Positions 15,269 to 24,486 are shown, counted from the stretch's first letter. The stretch is DNA of 33,975 nt from Streptomyces afghaniensis 772 (GCA_000415505.1 KE354420.1:1-33975), one strand, 5' to 3'. Notes: generated by a model not told the origin, from the sequence alone. A program made the numbers and translations.

Positions 15269-16141
15269 GTGTCTCTTGGACCCACAACCGGCCGCGAGTT
15301 CGTCCTCACCCTGTCGTGCCCCGACCGCTCGGGCCTCGTCCACGCCGTGACCGGCTTCCTGGTCCGGCACTCCGGGAACATCCAGGAGAGCCAGCAGTTC
15401 GACGACCGGCTGCAGGACCGCTTCTTCATGCGGGTGCACTTCGACGTAGCGGACCCGGGCACTTCACTGGAGGACCTGAAGTCCGGCTTCGCGCAGGTGG
15501 CGGAGGCGTACCGCATCTCCTGGCAGCTGTACGAGGCGTCGACGCCGACGCGCACGCTGATCATGGTCTCGAAGTTCGGGCACTGCCTGAACGACCTGCT
15601 CTTCCGCTGGCGCGCCGGCGCGCTGAACATCGAGGTGCCGGCGATCGTCTCCAACCACCGGGACTTCGAGCCGCTCGCCGAGAGCTACGGGATCCCCTTC
15701 CACCACGTGCCCGTCACCCGGGAGACGAAGCCGGAGGCGGAGGCGCGGCTGCTGGAGCTCGTCGACGAGCTGGACATCGATCTGGTGGTCCTCGCCCGCT
15801 ACATGCAGATCCTGTCGAACGACCTGTGCAAGCAGCTCGAGGGCCGGGCGATCAACATCCACCACTCGTTCCTGCCGAGCTTCAAGGGCGCGCGTCCCTA
15901 TGTCCAGGCGTACGAGCGCGGCGTCAAGCTCGTCGGAGCGACGGCCCACTACGTCACCCCGGACCTCGACGAGGGCCCCATCATCGAGCAGGACGTCATC
16001 CGCGTGAACCACTCGCAGGGGCCCGACAGCATGGTGGCCCTGGGGCGCGACGTCGAGGCGCAGGTCCTGGCGCGGGCGGTGGAATGGCACACTCAGAGCC
16101 GCGTCATGGTCAACGGCAACCGTACGGTCGTCTTCCGTTGA
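15269..16141 (+). CDS. purU: Formyltetrahydrofolate deformylase
   Basis: A 290-residue enzyme that hydrolyses 10-formyltetrahydrofolate to formate and tetrahydrofolate. The N-terminal ACT domain is LTLSCPDRSGLVHAVTGFLVRHSGN. The formyltransferase-like domain starts near residue 97 (LIMVSKFGHCLNDLLFRW). It has the catalytic Asn196/His198 in INIHHSFLPSFKG and Asp234 in TPDLDEGPIIEQ. I chose the GTG at 15269, which has GGGAGGG five bases upstream; the longer open frame would read through the operators. In betaine catabolism it regenerates tetrahydrofolate when demethylation loads the folate pool, rather than supplying purines. Its regulated promoter shared with the Rieske gene supports that role. 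Confidence 0.92.
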   Translation: MSLGPTTGREFVLTLSCPDRSGLVHAVTGFLVRHSGNIQESQQFDDRLQDRFFMRVHFDVADPGTSLEDLKSGFAQVAEAYRISWQLYEASTPTRTLIMVSKFGHCLNDLLFRWRAGALNIEVPAIVSNHRDFEPLAESYGIPFHHVPVTRETKPEAEARLLELVDELDIDLVVLARYMQILSNDLCKQLEGRAINIHHSFLPSFKGARPYVQAYERGVKLVGATAHYVTPDLDEGPIIEQDVIRVNHSQGPDSMVALGRDVEAQVLARAVEWHTQSRVMVNGNRTVVFR

Positions 16142-16150
16142 GAGATCTGT

Positions 16151-16196
16151 TTGAGGAAAATGAGCCCCACCCCCTCACACCCGTTGCCCATTGCAC
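16151..16196 (+). promoter_or_regulatory. Possible iclR promoter and weak operator
   Basis: TTGAGG at 16151-16156 is followed 26 nt later by GTTGCCCATTGCAC at 16183-16196, a degenerate form of the motif before the pathway operons. This suggests autoregulation of the IclR gene. Both elements are weak. Confidence 0.35.
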
Positions 16197-16209
16197 CTAG
16201 AGTTTCGCC

Positions 16210-17001
16210 ATGAGCAACCACGGCGCTGAGACCGCAGGCGCTCCCAGTGGCGGAGTGCAATCCGTTGACCGTGCCGTCGCCGTGCTGGAGATCCTCGCCC
16301 AGCACGGCGAGGCGGGCGTGAGTGAGGTGGCCGCGGCGATCGACGTCCACAAGTCCACCGCTTTCCGTCTGCTCGGCGCGCTGGAAGCGCATGGGATGGT
16401 CGAGCAGGAGAACGAACGGGGAAAGTACCGTCTCGGCTTCGGGGTCGTGCGCCTGGCCGGCGCCGTGACGGGCCGTATCGCCGTCACCAGACACGGGCGC
16501 GGGATCTGTGAGCGTCTCGTCGACGACGTGGGCGAGACGATGAACATCGCCGTGCTCGAGTCCCACCACGCGATCAACCTCTACCAGGTGCGCGGCTCGG
16601 CGGCCATCGCCGCGCAGAACTGGGTGGGACGGCTGACGCCGCTGCACTGCACGTCGAGCGGCAAGGTCCTCCTGGCCCACCTCGCCCGCGAGGAACGCGA
16701 CGCGCTCCTCGCCGAGGCCGGCCTCCCCCGGCTGACACCGCGCACGGTGACCTCCAGGAAGAAACTGGAGGCGGACCTGTCCGCAGCCCGTGAGCAGGGC
16801 TATGCCATCACGCTGGAGGAATACGAGGAGGGCCTCAACGCCCTGTCCGCCCCCGTGCGTTCGGGCGACGGCGAGGTCGTCGCCGCCCTCAGCGCGTCGG
16901 GGCCGGCCTTCCGGCTCACCGTGGAGCGGATGCACGAACTCGCGCCCCTGCTGGTCGCGGGAGCGGACGAGCTCAGTCAACGTCTCGTCCACGCGGACTG
17001 A
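16210..17001 (+). CDS. IclR-family regulator, probable controller of betaine catabolism
   Basis: A 263-residue regulator. The winged helix (about 16-70) includes SVDRAVAVLEILAQHGEAGVSEVAAAIDVHKSTAFRLLGALEAHG, read here in two stretches, with recognition helix HKSTAFRLLGALE. The IclR effector domain (about 85-255) includes LHCTSSGKVLLAHL and ALSAPVRSGDGEVVAALSASGP. It sits 68 bp downstream of purU on the same strand and faces the sarcosine oxidase operon. Within the region it is the only regulator next to the GTTGCGYA sites, so I infer that it binds them; IclR proteins commonly bind symmetrical sites at such promoters. The ribosome binding site is weak. The 3' end lies inside a 28-bp tandem repeat that supplies the stop codon. 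Confidence 0.88.
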   Translation: MSNHGAETAGAPSGGVQSVDRAVAVLEILAQHGEAGVSEVAAAIDVHKSTAFRLLGALEAHGMVEQENERGKYRLGFGVVRLAGAVTGRIAVTRHGRGICERLVDDVGETMNIAVLESHHAINLYQVRGSAAIAAQNWVGRLTPLHCTSSGKVLLAHLAREERDALLAEAGLPRLTPRTVTSRKKLEADLSAAREQGYAITLEEYEEGLNALSAPVRSGDGEVVAALSASGPAFRLTVERMHELAPLLVAGADELSQRLVHAD

Positions 17002-17064
17002 GAGCCAACGTCTTGCCCACGCGGACTGAGAGCCACCGTCTCGCCCACGCGGACCGAGGTTCAC
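16981..17064. repeat. 28-bp tandem repeat, three copies, spanning the iclR stop codon
   Basis: Copies at 16981-17008, 17009-17036 and 17037-17064 share the core CCACGCGGACTGAGAGCCA. The first two differ at only three or so positions; the third is more degenerate at its end. The first copy encodes the C terminus VHAD and the stop. Because 28 is not a multiple of three, each following copy is read in another frame and copy two brings a stop there too, so slippage would change the C terminus only slightly. Confidence 0.85.
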
Positions 17065-17092
17065 GCCAAGCGCGGAACAGGCCCCTCATGCC

Positions 17093-17137
17093 AAGCGGCG
17101 GTCGGTGATCCGGTGTCCGGATCACCGACCGCCGCTT
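17093..17137. terminator. Strong bidirectional terminator between iclR and soxG
   Basis: A perfect 21-bp stem (17093-17113 with 17117-17137) with a 3-nt loop TGT. It lies between two convergent genes, 13 bp before the soxG stop, and can end transcription from both sides. Such long GC-rich stems without a U tract are normal in Streptomyces. Confidence 0.9.
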
Positions 17138-17150
17138 CACGCTGCCCGCG

Positions 17151-17756
17151 TCAGCCCGTCCACTCCACGGCCGCGTCCAGCAGCCAGTCCGTCAGGTGGC
17201 CGGCGAAGGACGCACGGACCAGCACCCAGAACCCGGCCCTGGGGTCGTCACGGGCGACCAGGACGACCTGGGTGCGGGCCAGGTTGGTCTGGGCGCAGCG
17301 CCCCGGGCCGAAGACCCGCGGGTGAAGATCGAGCGAGCAGCCGTGGGCCAGCAGGTCGCGGGCCCGGGGGCCGGCGACGAGGAGCGTGGTGCGCTGGGCC
17401 GACACATCGATGACGGACACGGGTTCGTCGCCCGCGGCCTCACGGATCCGGCTCTCCAGGTCCCGCCGACCGCCAGGCGGTCCCACCACGAGCCATTCGT
17501 CGGGGCCGAGCCACAGCGCGGTCAGCTCCCCGGCGCGGACCACGGCGCCGGGTTCGACGGGGAGTTGGAGCCCCAGCGCCAGTCCCACGGCGTCCGCCGC
17601 CGCTCCCTTGGGGTCGAGACGCACATTGAGCTGGGTCAGGAAGGGCAGTTCCGCCAGCCGGACCGCGCCCCCGGAGGCGCGGGTCGCGGCGGCCAGCCGG
17701 CCGGCGGCAGGCGACAGCGGGCTGCGGAGCGGGGTGGTAACGGCGGTGTCAGCCAT
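17151..17756 (-). CDS. soxG: Sarcosine oxidase gamma subunit
   Basis: A 201-residue subunit of heterotetrameric sarcosine oxidase, which converts sarcosine and tetrahydrofolate to glycine and 5,10-methylenetetrahydrofolate with hydrogen peroxide. It is related to the GcvT fold and has no known catalytic residues. Typical stretches are LTALWLGPDEWLVVGP, VSVIDVSAQRTTLLVAGPRARDLLAHGCSLDLHP and FGPGRCAQTNLARTQVVL. The ATG at 17756 overlaps the end of soxA by eight bases, implying coupling. It is last in the operon DMGO-folD-glyA-soxB-soxDA-soxG and is followed by the strong terminator at 17093-17137. Confidence 0.9.
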   Translation of the reverse strand: MADTAVTTPLRSPLSPAAGRLAAATRASGGAVRLAELPFLTQLNVRLDPKGAAADAVGLALGLQLPVEPGAVVRAGELTALWLGPDEWLVVGPPGGRRDLESRIREAAGDEPVSVIDVSAQRTTLLVAGPRARDLLAHGCSLDLHPRVFGPGRCAQTNLARTQVVLVARDDPRAGFWVLVRASFAGHLTDWLLDAAVEWTG

Positions 17757-20700
17757 CGCGGCGGGCTCCCTCAGGGTCGTAGAGGACGGGGCTCGCGACG
17801 GTCACCGGGACCAGCCGGTCGCCCACGGGGGCGTAGAGGCGCTCACCGATGCGGTCCCGGCCGCCCTTGACGAGCGCGAGGGCGAAGGTCCGGCCGAGGG
17901 CCGCGCTGCGGTAGCTGGAGGTGACGTGACCGAGCATCGGGACGGGCGGCGCGGGCAGCACACTGCCGGCGACCAGGTGCGTGCCTTCGGGGAGGAACGT
18001 TCCCGGGTCCTCCGGAAGCAGCCCGACCAGGTGCTTGCGGTCGGGGCGGGCGGTGTCGGCGCGGGCGTGGGACCGCTTGCCGATGAAGTCCCGCTTCTTC
18101 TTCGACACCACCCAGCTCATGCCGAGGTCCTGCGGCGTCACGGTGCCGTCGGTGTCCTGGCCGACGATCGGATAGCCCTTCTCCGCGCGCAGGACGTGCA
18201 TGGTCTCCGTGCCGTACGGGGTGATGCCGTACGGGGCGCCGGCCTCGTACAGCGCCTCCCACAGGGCGAGGGCCTCCCACGGTGACACGTTGATCTCGTA
18301 GGCGAGTTCACCGGAGAAGCTGATCCGGCACACGCGCGCCTCGATGCCGGCGACGGTCGTCTCGCGCCACGCCATGAACGGGAAGTCCTCGTTGGCGACG
18401 GCGAGTCGGGGCGCGAGCGAGCCGAGGACCTCGCGGGAGCGCGGGCCGACCAGGGCGACGGTGGCCCACTGCTCGGTCACCGACGTGCAGTGGACGCGCA
18501 GTTCGGGCCACTCCGTCTGCAGCCACTCCTCCATCCAGTCCAGCACGGCGGCTGCGTTGCCCGTCGTGGTGGTGACCAGGTAGCGGTCCTGGTCGAGGCG
18601 GATCACCGTGCCGTCGTCGAAGACCATGCCGTCCGGGCGGCACATCACGCCGTAGCGGATCATGCCGACCTTCAGGGTGCTCATCATGTTGGTGTAGAGC
18701 AGGTCGAGGAAGACGCCGGCGTCCGGGCCCTGAACGTCGATCTTGCCGAGGGTGGAGGCGTCCATGAAGGCGACGCCCTCGCGGGCGGCGGCACACTCGC
18801 GCAGTACGGCCGTCTCCATGTCCTCGCCGTCCTGCGGGTAGTACCAGGGCCGCTTCCACTGGCCGACGTTCTCGAACAGGGCGCCGTGCGCGACATGCCA
18901 TTCGTGCAGGGCGGTGGTGCGGATCGGGTCGAGCAGCGCACCACGGTCGCGGCCGGCGAGGGCGGCGAAGGAGACGGGGGTGTACGGCGGCCGGAAGGTG
19001 GTGGTGCCGAGCGCGGAGACGTCCACGCCGAGCAGTTCGGCGACGACGCCACTGGCCAGGACGCCGGAGGTCTTGCCCTGGTCGTTCGCCGTGCCGGCCG
19101 TGGTGTACCGCTTGGTGTGCTCCACGGAGCGCATGCCCGCACCGGTCGCCCGGGCCAGGTCGTCGACGGTGACGTCGCGTTGCAGGTCGACGAAGCGCGG
19201 GGCGCCTTCCCGGCTAGGGATGGTGAACACGCGCATGGGCGGCGTCTGCGGTGGCGTGGCCACCTGGGGCAGGCGCGGGGATTCACAGGTGTAGCCCTCG
19301 GCCTGAAGCGCGCGGGCACCGGCCGCCGCTCCCTGCGCTAGGACCCGGGCCAGCTCGAATGCGCCGCTCGCGCCGCCCGCGACCTCGACCGCCTGACGGC
19401 AGGTGTCGGGGACGAAGGTGCCGAGCTCCTCGTCGTGGCGGAGCTTGCCTCCCGCCTGGCTGAACAGGTGCGCGACCGGGTTCCAGCCGCCGGAGACCAG
19501 GAGCAGGTCGGCGGCGAACTCCCGTCGGCCTGTTGTCTCTCCGTACGGGGCGACGGTCACGGAAGTGAGCCGGGGGGCGCCTTCCGTGCCGGTGACGGCG
19601 TGGCCCGTCAGCACCTCGATGCCGGCCTGCCGGGCACGCTCCGCCCACTCCCCCGGCTCGGCGCGGGTGTCGACGACGGCCTCGACCGCCACGCCCGCCG
19701 CGGCGAGGTCCAGTGCTGCCGCATAGGCGCTGTCGTTGGTGGTGAAGACGACCGCGTGACGGCCGGGCAGGACGCCGTGGCGGTTGACGTAGGCGCGGGC
19801 CGAGGCGGCCAGCATCACGCCGGGGCGGTCGTTGTCCGCGAAGGCCAGCGAGCGTTCGTGCGCGCCGGTGGCGAGGACGACCCGGCGGGCGCGGATGCGC
19901 CAGACGCGTTCGCGGGAGACGTGCTCCGGGGCCTCGGCGCCGAGGTGGTTGGTGCGGCGCTCCACGGCGAGGAGGTGGTTGTCGTCGTAGTAGCCGAAGA
20001 CAGTGGTGCGGCGCAGTACGCGTACGTCGGGGGCCGCGTCGAGTCGGGCGGTGGTGTCGTCCACCCAGTCCAGGAGTTCGCCGGTGCCGAGGAGGCTGCC
20101 GCCGGGTTCCGGCTGGTCGTCGGCGAGGATGACGCGGGCACCTGAGCGGGCGGCGGCTGCCGCTGCGGCGAGGCCGGCCGGGCCCGCGCCGACGACCAAG
20201 AGGTCGCAGTGGGCGTGTACGGCGTCGTAGCGGGCCGGGTCCGGGGCGGTGGCGAGGCGGCCCTGGCCGGGGAGGCCGGTCGCGACCAGGCCGTCGTAGA
20301 GCTCGACGGTGGTGGCGGGGAGCATGGGCTCGGGGAACGGGGCCTCGATCTGGACGACCGCGTTGGGCTCCTCGACGCCGGCCGAGAAGATGCCGCGGGG
20401 GCGGCCCAGCTTGATGCTGGTGCCGGTCTGGATGACGCCGTTGGCGAGGAGGGCGGAGGCGAGGGTGTCGCCCTTGTAGCCCTGGTACGCGGTGCCGTCG
20501 AAGGTGAAGGTGAGCGGGGTGTCGCGGTGGATTCGGCCGCGGGTGGGGTGGCGGAACGGCTGGGTTTCCTCGCCCCCGCCGCCCCTACCCGTCCGATCCT
20601 CCAGGGGCTCCGCCCCTTCGACCCCGCTGGGGGCTGCGCCCCCGGACCCCCGCGGGGGCTGCGCCCCCTGCACCCCCACCGGGGCTGCCGCCCCAGGTCC

Positions 20701-21096
20701 AGACCCCAGCGGTGGCTGCGCCCCCCGCACCTCCACCGGGGCTGCCGCCCCGGACCCCGCTTCGGCCTGAACGGCCTCGTCCTCAAGCGCCGGACGGGCT
20801 GGATGCACCTGGCGTGACTCGAAGGTGGCAGGGCGCTCCTCCCCCGCCCGGTACACCGTCAGGATCTCGTTCGTCGACGTGTCCCGCACCGCGTTGAACC
20901 AGCGGCGGCAGCCCGACGCGTGGGTCCAGCGTTCGGCGAAGGGGCCCCTGGGGTTGTCGCGGAAGAAGAGGTAGCGGGCCCAGTCCTCGTCGGTGAGGGA
21001 GGACGGGTCCTGCGGGTACGGCACGTGGGCCTGGCCGCCGTAGTGGAACTCGGCCTCGTCGCGGGGCCCGCACCACGGGCAGGGGATCAGCAGCAT
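17749..21096 (-). CDS. soxA: Sarcosine oxidase delta and alpha subunits in one continuous frame
   Basis: One open frame of 1115 codons. Residues 1-90 are a full SoxD, the zinc-binding delta subunit: MLLIPCPWCGPRDEAEFHYGG with the Cys pair, then GCRRWFNAVRDT. The ATG at 21096 has GGGAG upstream. Residues about 98-176 are a Gly/Ala/Pro-rich linker translated from a dispersed GC-rich repeat. From about 185 the alpha subunit begins: GRIHRDTPLTFTFDG and KGDTLASALLANG, the dinucleotide fold DLLVVGAGPAGLAAAAAAA, and a C-terminal GcvT-like folate domain (EGVAFMDASTLGKIDVQGPDAG). No stop separates them, and no ATG, and no GTG with a ribosome binding site, lies just before the alpha domain. The product is therefore probably a SoxD-SoxA fusion; initiation at a GTG within the repeat is the alternative. 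Alpha binds NAD and folate, beta binds FAD/FMN. Confidence 0.85.
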   Translation of the reverse strand: MLLIPCPWCGPRDEAEFHYGGQAHVPYPQDPSSLTDEDWARYLFFRDNPRGPFAERWTHASGCRRWFNAVRDTSTNEILTVYRAGEERPATFESRQVHPARPALEDEAVQAEAGSGAAAPVEVRGAQPPLGSGPGAAAPVGVQGAQPPRGSGGAAPSGVEGAEPLEDRTGRGGGGEETQPFRHPTRGRIHRDTPLTFTFDGTAYQGYKGDTLASALLANGVIQTGTSIKLGRPRGIFSAGVEEPNAVVQIEAPFPEPMLPATTVELYDGLVATGLPGQGRLATAPDPARYDAVHAHCDLLVVGAGPAGLAAAAAAARSGARVILADDQPEPGGSLLGTGELLDWVDDTTARLDAAPDVRVLRRTTVFGYYDDNHLLAVERRTNHLGAEAPEHVSRERVWRIRARRVVLATGAHERSLAFADNDRPGVMLAASARAYVNRHGVLPGRHAVVFTTNDSAYAAALDLAAAGVAVEAVVDTRAEPGEWAERARQAGIEVLTGHAVTGTEGAPRLTSVTVAPYGETTGRREFAADLLLVSGGWNPVAHLFSQAGGKLRHDEELGTFVPDTCRQAVEVAGGASGAFELARVLAQGAAAGARALQAEGYTCESPRLPQVATPPQTPPMRVFTIPSREGAPRFVDLQRDVTVDDLARATGAGMRSVEHTKRYTTAGTANDQGKTSGVLASGVVAELLGVDVSALGTTTFRPPYTPVSFAALAGRDRGALLDPIRTTALHEWHVAHGALFENVGQWKRPWYYPQDGEDMETAVLRECAAAREGVAFMDASTLGKIDVQGPDAGVFLDLLYTNMMSTLKVGMIRYGVMCRPDGMVFDDGTVIRLDQDRYLVTTTTGNAAAVLDWMEEWLQTEWPELRVHCTSVTEQWATVALVGPRSREVLGSLAPRLAVANEDFPFMAWRETTVAGIEARVCRISFSGELAYEINVSPWEALALWEALYEAGAPYGITPYGTETMHVLRAEKGYPIVGQDTDGTVTPQDLGMSWVVSKKKRDFIGKRSHARADTARPDRKHLVGLLPEDPGTFLPEGTHLVAGSVLPAPPVPMLGHVTSSYRSAALGRTFALALVKGGRDRIGERLYAPVGDRLVPVTVASPVLYDPEGARRDG
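20565..20804. repeat. Dispersed GC-rich Streptomyces-type repeat between soxD and soxA
   Basis: About 240 bp that, from memory, match the GC-rich elements found between genes in many Streptomyces genomes. One end reads GCCGGACGGGCTGG (after CTCGTCCTCAAGC) and the other CCCCGCCGCCCCTACCCG. Inside, units with GGGGCTGCCGCCCC and GGGGGCTGCGCCCCC recur, two of them as a near-perfect repeat of about 57 bp. Unlike most copies it is translated, giving residues about 98-176 of the fused SoxD-SoxA protein with the repeated segment GAAAPVxVxGAQPPxGSG. Confidence 0.8.
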
Positions 21097-21116
21097 GGGT
21101 CGGCTCCCTGATGGTC

Positions 21117-22349
21117 CTAGTGGGCCACCGCGGCCGCGCCGTGCTCGTCGACGAGCGCGCCGGTGGTGAAACGGTCGAGCGAGAAGGGGGCGTTCAGCGG
21201 ATGCGGGGTGTCGTGGGCGATGGTGTGGGCGTAGACCCAGCCGACCCCGGGAGTGGCCTTGAAACCGCCGGTTCCCCAGCCGCAGTTGAGGTAGAGGTTG
21301 TCGACCGGGCTGAGGCCGATGATCGGTGAGGCGTCGGGGCTGACGTCGACGATGCCGCCCCAGGTCCGCAGGACGTGGGCCCGGGCGAAGACCGGGAAGA
21401 GCTCCAGGGCCGCCGACATCTGCTGCTCGATGATGTGGAAGGCGCCGCGCTGGGTGTAGGAGTTGTACGCGTCGATGCCCGCGCCCATCACCAGCTCGCC
21501 CTTGTGCGCCTGGCTGACGTACACGTGGACGGCGTTGGACATGACGACCGTCGGATGGACGGGTTCCAGCAGCTCCGACACCAGTGCCTGCAAGGGGTGG
21601 CTCTGGACGGGGAGTTCGATGCCCGCCATGGCCGCGAGCACCGAGGTGTGGCCCGCCGAGCAGAGGGCGACCTTGCCCGCCGCGATCGGGCCGCGGGTGG
21701 TCCGGACTCCCACCACCCGGTTGTCGACGACGTCGAGGCCGGTCACCTCGCAGTTCTGGATGATGTCGATCCCGGCGACGTCGGCGGAGCGGGCGAGGCC
21801 CCAGGCCACGTGGTCGTGCTTGGCGATGCCCGCGCGCGGCTGGTAGGTCGCGCCCAGGACCGGATAGCGCACGTCCGGGGAGATGTTGACGATCGGGCAG
21901 ACGTCCTTGACACCGTCCGCGTCGAGCCACTCGGCGTCCACGCCGTTGAGGCGGTTGGCCTCGACGCGGCGCACGCTGTCGCGGACGTCCTGGAGGCTGT
22001 GGGCGAGGTTCAGCACGCCGCGCTGGGAGAAGAGGATCGGGTAGTCGAGTTCCTCGGCCAGGCCCTCCCACAGCCTGAGCGCGTGCTCGTAGATGCCGGC
22101 GCTCTCGTCCCAGAGGTAGTTGGAGCGGATGATCGTGGTGTTGCGGGCCATGTTGCCGCCCGCCAGCCAGCCCTTCTCCAGCACGGCGACGTTGGTGATG
22201 CCGTGGTTCTTCGCCAGGTAGTGGGCGGTGGCCAGGCCGTGGCCCCCGCCGCCCACGATGACGACGTCGTACGAGCGCTTCGGCTCGGGGTTGCGCCACA
22301 GCCAGTCGGGGTGTTCCGGGAGCTCGGCGCCGGGGGTGCGGGGGCTCAT
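21117..22349 (-). CDS. soxB: Sarcosine oxidase beta subunit
   Basis: A 410-residue flavin subunit carrying the sarcosine oxidation site and FAD, with covalent FMN at the interface with alpha. The FAD motif is [23 protein letters not shown] (about 28-50). His178 in [14 protein letters not shown] corresponds to the His that holds FMN covalently in characterised enzymes. [18 protein letters not shown] near the C terminus is also typical. The ATG at 22349 overlaps the glyA stop by four bases (ATGA), so longer upstream frames running into glyA are not real. SoxD follows 20 bp downstream. Confidence 0.93.
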   Translation of the reverse strand: MSPRTPGAELPEHPDWLWRNPEPKRSYDVVIVGGGGHGLATAHYLAKNHGITNVAVLEKGWLAGGNMARNTTIIRSNYLWDESAGIYEHALRLWEGLAEELDYPILFSQRGVLNLAHSLQDVRDSVRRVEANRLNGVDAEWLDADGVKDVCPIVNISPDVRYPVLGATYQPRAGIAKHDHVAWGLARSADVAGIDIIQNCEVTGLDVVDNRVVGVRTTRGPIAAGKVALCSAGHTSVLAAMAGIELPVQSHPLQALVSELLEPVHPTVVMSNAVHVYVSQAHKGELVMGAGIDAYNSYTQRGAFHIIEQQMSAALELFPVFARAHVLRTWGGIVDVSPDASPIIGLSPVDNLYLNCGWGTGGFKATPGVGWVYAHTIAHDTPHPLNAPFSLDRFTTGALVDEHGAAAVAH

Positions 22350-23629
22350 CGGGCGTCTCCGTCTTCGGACAGGTGCGGGTAGAGCGGGTGCTTGGCGGCC
22401 AGGGCCTGAGTGCGGGCGCGCAAGGCGGGCACGTCCGGCTCCGGCTGGAGGGCGAGGGCGATCGCGTCCGCGACCTCGGCGAAGTCCGCCTCCGTGAAGC
22501 CGCGGGTGGCCAGGGCCGGGGTGCCGATGCGCAGGCCCGAGGTGACCATGGGCGGGCGCGGGTCGAAGGGCACGGCGTTGCGGTTGACGGTGATGCCGAT
22601 CTCGTGAAGCAGGTCCTCGGCCTGCCGGCCGTCGAGCTCCGAGTCGCGTAGGTCGACCAGGACCAGGTGGACATCCGTGCCGCCTGTCAGGACCTTCACG
22701 CCGGCCGCCGCCGCGTCCGCCCGGGTGAGGCGTTCGGCCAGGATGCGGGAACCGGAGAGCGTACGGGCCTGGCGTTCGGCGAACTCCGGTGACGCGGCGA
22801 CCTTGAACGACACCGCCTTCGCGGCGATGACGTGCTCCAGGGGGCCGCCCTGCATCCCGGGGAAGACCGCCGAGTTGATCTTCTTGGCGAGGTCGGCCTC
22901 GTTGGTGAGGATGACACCGCCGCGCGGGCCGCCGAGGGTCTTGTGGGTCGTGGTGGTCGTGACGTGGGCGTGCGGTACGGGGCTGGGGTGCAGTCCCGCC
23001 GCCACCAGTCCGGCGAAGTGCGCCATGTCGACCATCAGCAGGGCACCCACCTCGTCGGCGATCCGGCGGAAGGCCGCGAAGTCCAGCTGCCTCGGGTACG
23101 CCGACCAGCCCGCGATGATCATCTTGGGGCGGTGTTCCTTGGCGAGGTGCTCGACCTCGTCCATGTCGACGAGGTTGTCCCCCTCGGACACGTGGTACGG
23201 CACGACGTTCAGCATCTTGCCGCTGTAGTTGATGCGCATGCCGTGCGTGAGGTGCCCGCCGTGCGCGAGGTCGAGGCCGAGGACGGTGTCGCCGGGCTGG
23301 AGCAGGGCGAAGAAGACGGCGGTGTTCGCCTGGGCGCCCGAGTGGGGCTGCACGTTGGCGAAGCCCGCGCCGAAGAGGGACTTGACGCGCTCGATGGCCA
23401 GCCGCTCGGTGACGTCGACGTGTTCGCAGCCGCCGTAGTAGCGGCGGCCGGGGTAGCCCTCGGCGTACTTGTTGGTCGCGACCGAGCCCTGCGCCTCCAT
23501 GACGGCGGAGGGCGCGAAGTTCTCGGAGGCGATCATCTCCAGGGTGGACTGCTGGCGGTGCAGTTCGGCGCGGAGCGCCGCGTGGACCTCGGGGTCCAGC
23601 TCCGCCAGGGGGGTGTTCAGCGCGTTCAT
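22346..23629 (-). CDS. glyA: Serine hydroxymethyltransferase
   Basis: A 427-residue PLP enzyme joining glycine and 5,10-methylenetetrahydrofolate to serine, the reaction that links sarcosine oxidase to serine dehydratase. Seen: [57 protein letters not shown] and the PLP lysine Lys230 in [15 protein letters not shown]. It begins at the ATG at 23629, overlapping the folD stop by four bases; the ribosome binding site (AGGAA) is weak and rather distant, so translation is probably coupled to folD. Being inside the sox operon, it is probably a catabolic paralog beside a housekeeping glyA elsewhere. Confidence 0.94.
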   Translation of the reverse strand: MNALNTPLAELDPEVHAALRAELHRQQSTLEMIASENFAPSAVMEAQGSVATNKYAEGYPGRRYYGGCEHVDVTERLAIERVKSLFGAGFANVQPHSGAQANTAVFFALLQPGDTVLGLDLAHGGHLTHGMRINYSGKMLNVVPYHVSEGDNLVDMDEVEHLAKEHRPKMIIAGWSAYPRQLDFAAFRRIADEVGALLMVDMAHFAGLVAAGLHPSPVPHAHVTTTTTHKTLGGPRGGVILTNEADLAKKINSAVFPGMQGGPLEHVIAAKAVSFKVAASPEFAERQARTLSGSRILAERLTRADAAAAGVKVLTGGTDVHLVLVDLRDSELDGRQAEDLLHEIGITVNRNAVPFDPRPPMVTSGLRIGTPALATRGFTEADFAEVADAIALALQPEPDVPALRARTQALAAKHPLYPHLSEDGDAR

Positions 23630-24486
23630 ACGGGGTTCGCGTTCCTCTCGGCGGCCTCGACGACATTGGCGAGCAACATGGCCCGGGTCATGGGGCCCAC
23701 ACCCCCGGGCATCGGCGCCAGCCAGCCGGCGACCCGGGCGGCGTCCGGGTGGATGTCACCCACCAGGCCCTGGTCGGTGCGGGTGATGCCGACGTCCAGG
23801 ACGGCCGCGCCGGGGCGCAGCATGTCCTTGGTGATCAGTCCGGGCGAGCCGGCTGCGGCGACGACGATGTCCGCCTCGCGTACGTGCCAGGCCAGGCCCT
23901 TGGTTCCGGTGTGGCACAGGGTCACGGTGGCGTTCTCGGACCTGCGGGTGAGCAGCAGTCCGATGGGCCGTCCGACGGTGATGCCCCGGCCGATCACGCA
24001 CACCCGCGCTCCCGCGAGCGGCACGTCGTGGCGGCGGAGCAGTTCGACGATGCCGCGCGGGGTGCACGGCAGCGGGGCCTCGACGCCGAGGACGAGCCGG
24101 CCGAGGTTGACGGGGTGCAGTCCGTCGGCGTCCTTGGCCGGGTCCATGCGTTCCAGTACGGCGTTGGCGTCGAGGTGGCGCGGGAGCGGGAGCTGGACGA
24201 TGTACCCGGTGCAGGCCGGGTCGGCGTTGAGTTCGTCGATCGTCTCCTCGACCTGCCGCTGCGAGGCGTCGGCGGGCAGCTCCCGCCGGATGGAGGCGAT
24301 GCCCACCTGCGCGCAGTCCCGGTGCTTGCCGCCGACGTAGGCGCGGCTGCCGGGGTCGTCGCCGACCAGCACGGTACCGAGGCCCGGCGCACGGCCGGTG
24401 GTCGCGGTCAACTTGGCCACGCGCTCGGCCAGTTCGAGACGGATGGCGGCGGCGGTCGCCTTGCCGTCAAGGAGTTGTGCGGTCAC
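23626..24486 (-). CDS. folD: Bifunctional methylenetetrahydrofolate dehydrogenase / cyclohydrolase
   Basis: A 286-residue enzyme that oxidises 5,10-methylenetetrahydrofolate with NADP and hydrolyses the product to 10-formyltetrahydrofolate. The catalytic pair is Tyr50 and Lys54 in [12 protein letters not shown]. The signatures [28 protein letters not shown] and [13 protein letters not shown] (nucleotide binding) and the C-terminal [18 protein letters not shown] are intact. It starts with a GTG at 24486 behind AAGGAA, 26 bp after the dimethylglycine oxidase stop. It feeds PurU, so carbon from the two flavin demethylases can leave as formate. Confidence 0.94.
   Translation of the reverse strand: MTAQLLDGKATAAAIRLELAERVAKLTATTGRAPGLGTVLVGDDPGSRAYVGGKHRDCAQVGIASIRRELPADASQRQVEETIDELNADPACTGYIVQLPLPRHLDANAVLERMDPAKDADGLHPVNLGRLVLGVEAPLPCTPRGIVELLRRHDVPLAGARVCVIGRGITVGRPIGLLLTRRSENATVTLCHTGTKGLAWHVREADIVVAAAGSPGLITKDMLRPGAAVLDVGITRTDQGLVGDIHPDAARVAGWLAPMPGGVGPMTRAMLLANVVEAAERNANPV

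Noticed and set aside
13189-16200. A plus-strand open frame of about 1003 codons across sdaA, the Rieske gene and purU
   Set aside because: It is a shadow of three well-supported genes in other frames, with no family resemblance; long stop-free frames are expected at this G+C content.
17749-22674. A 1641-codon open frame covering soxA, soxD and much of soxB and glyA
   Set aside because: Upstream of 21096 the translation is low-complexity Arg/Pro/Gly sequence out of frame with the clear soxB and glyA genes. Only the part from the SoxD ATG at 21096 is real.
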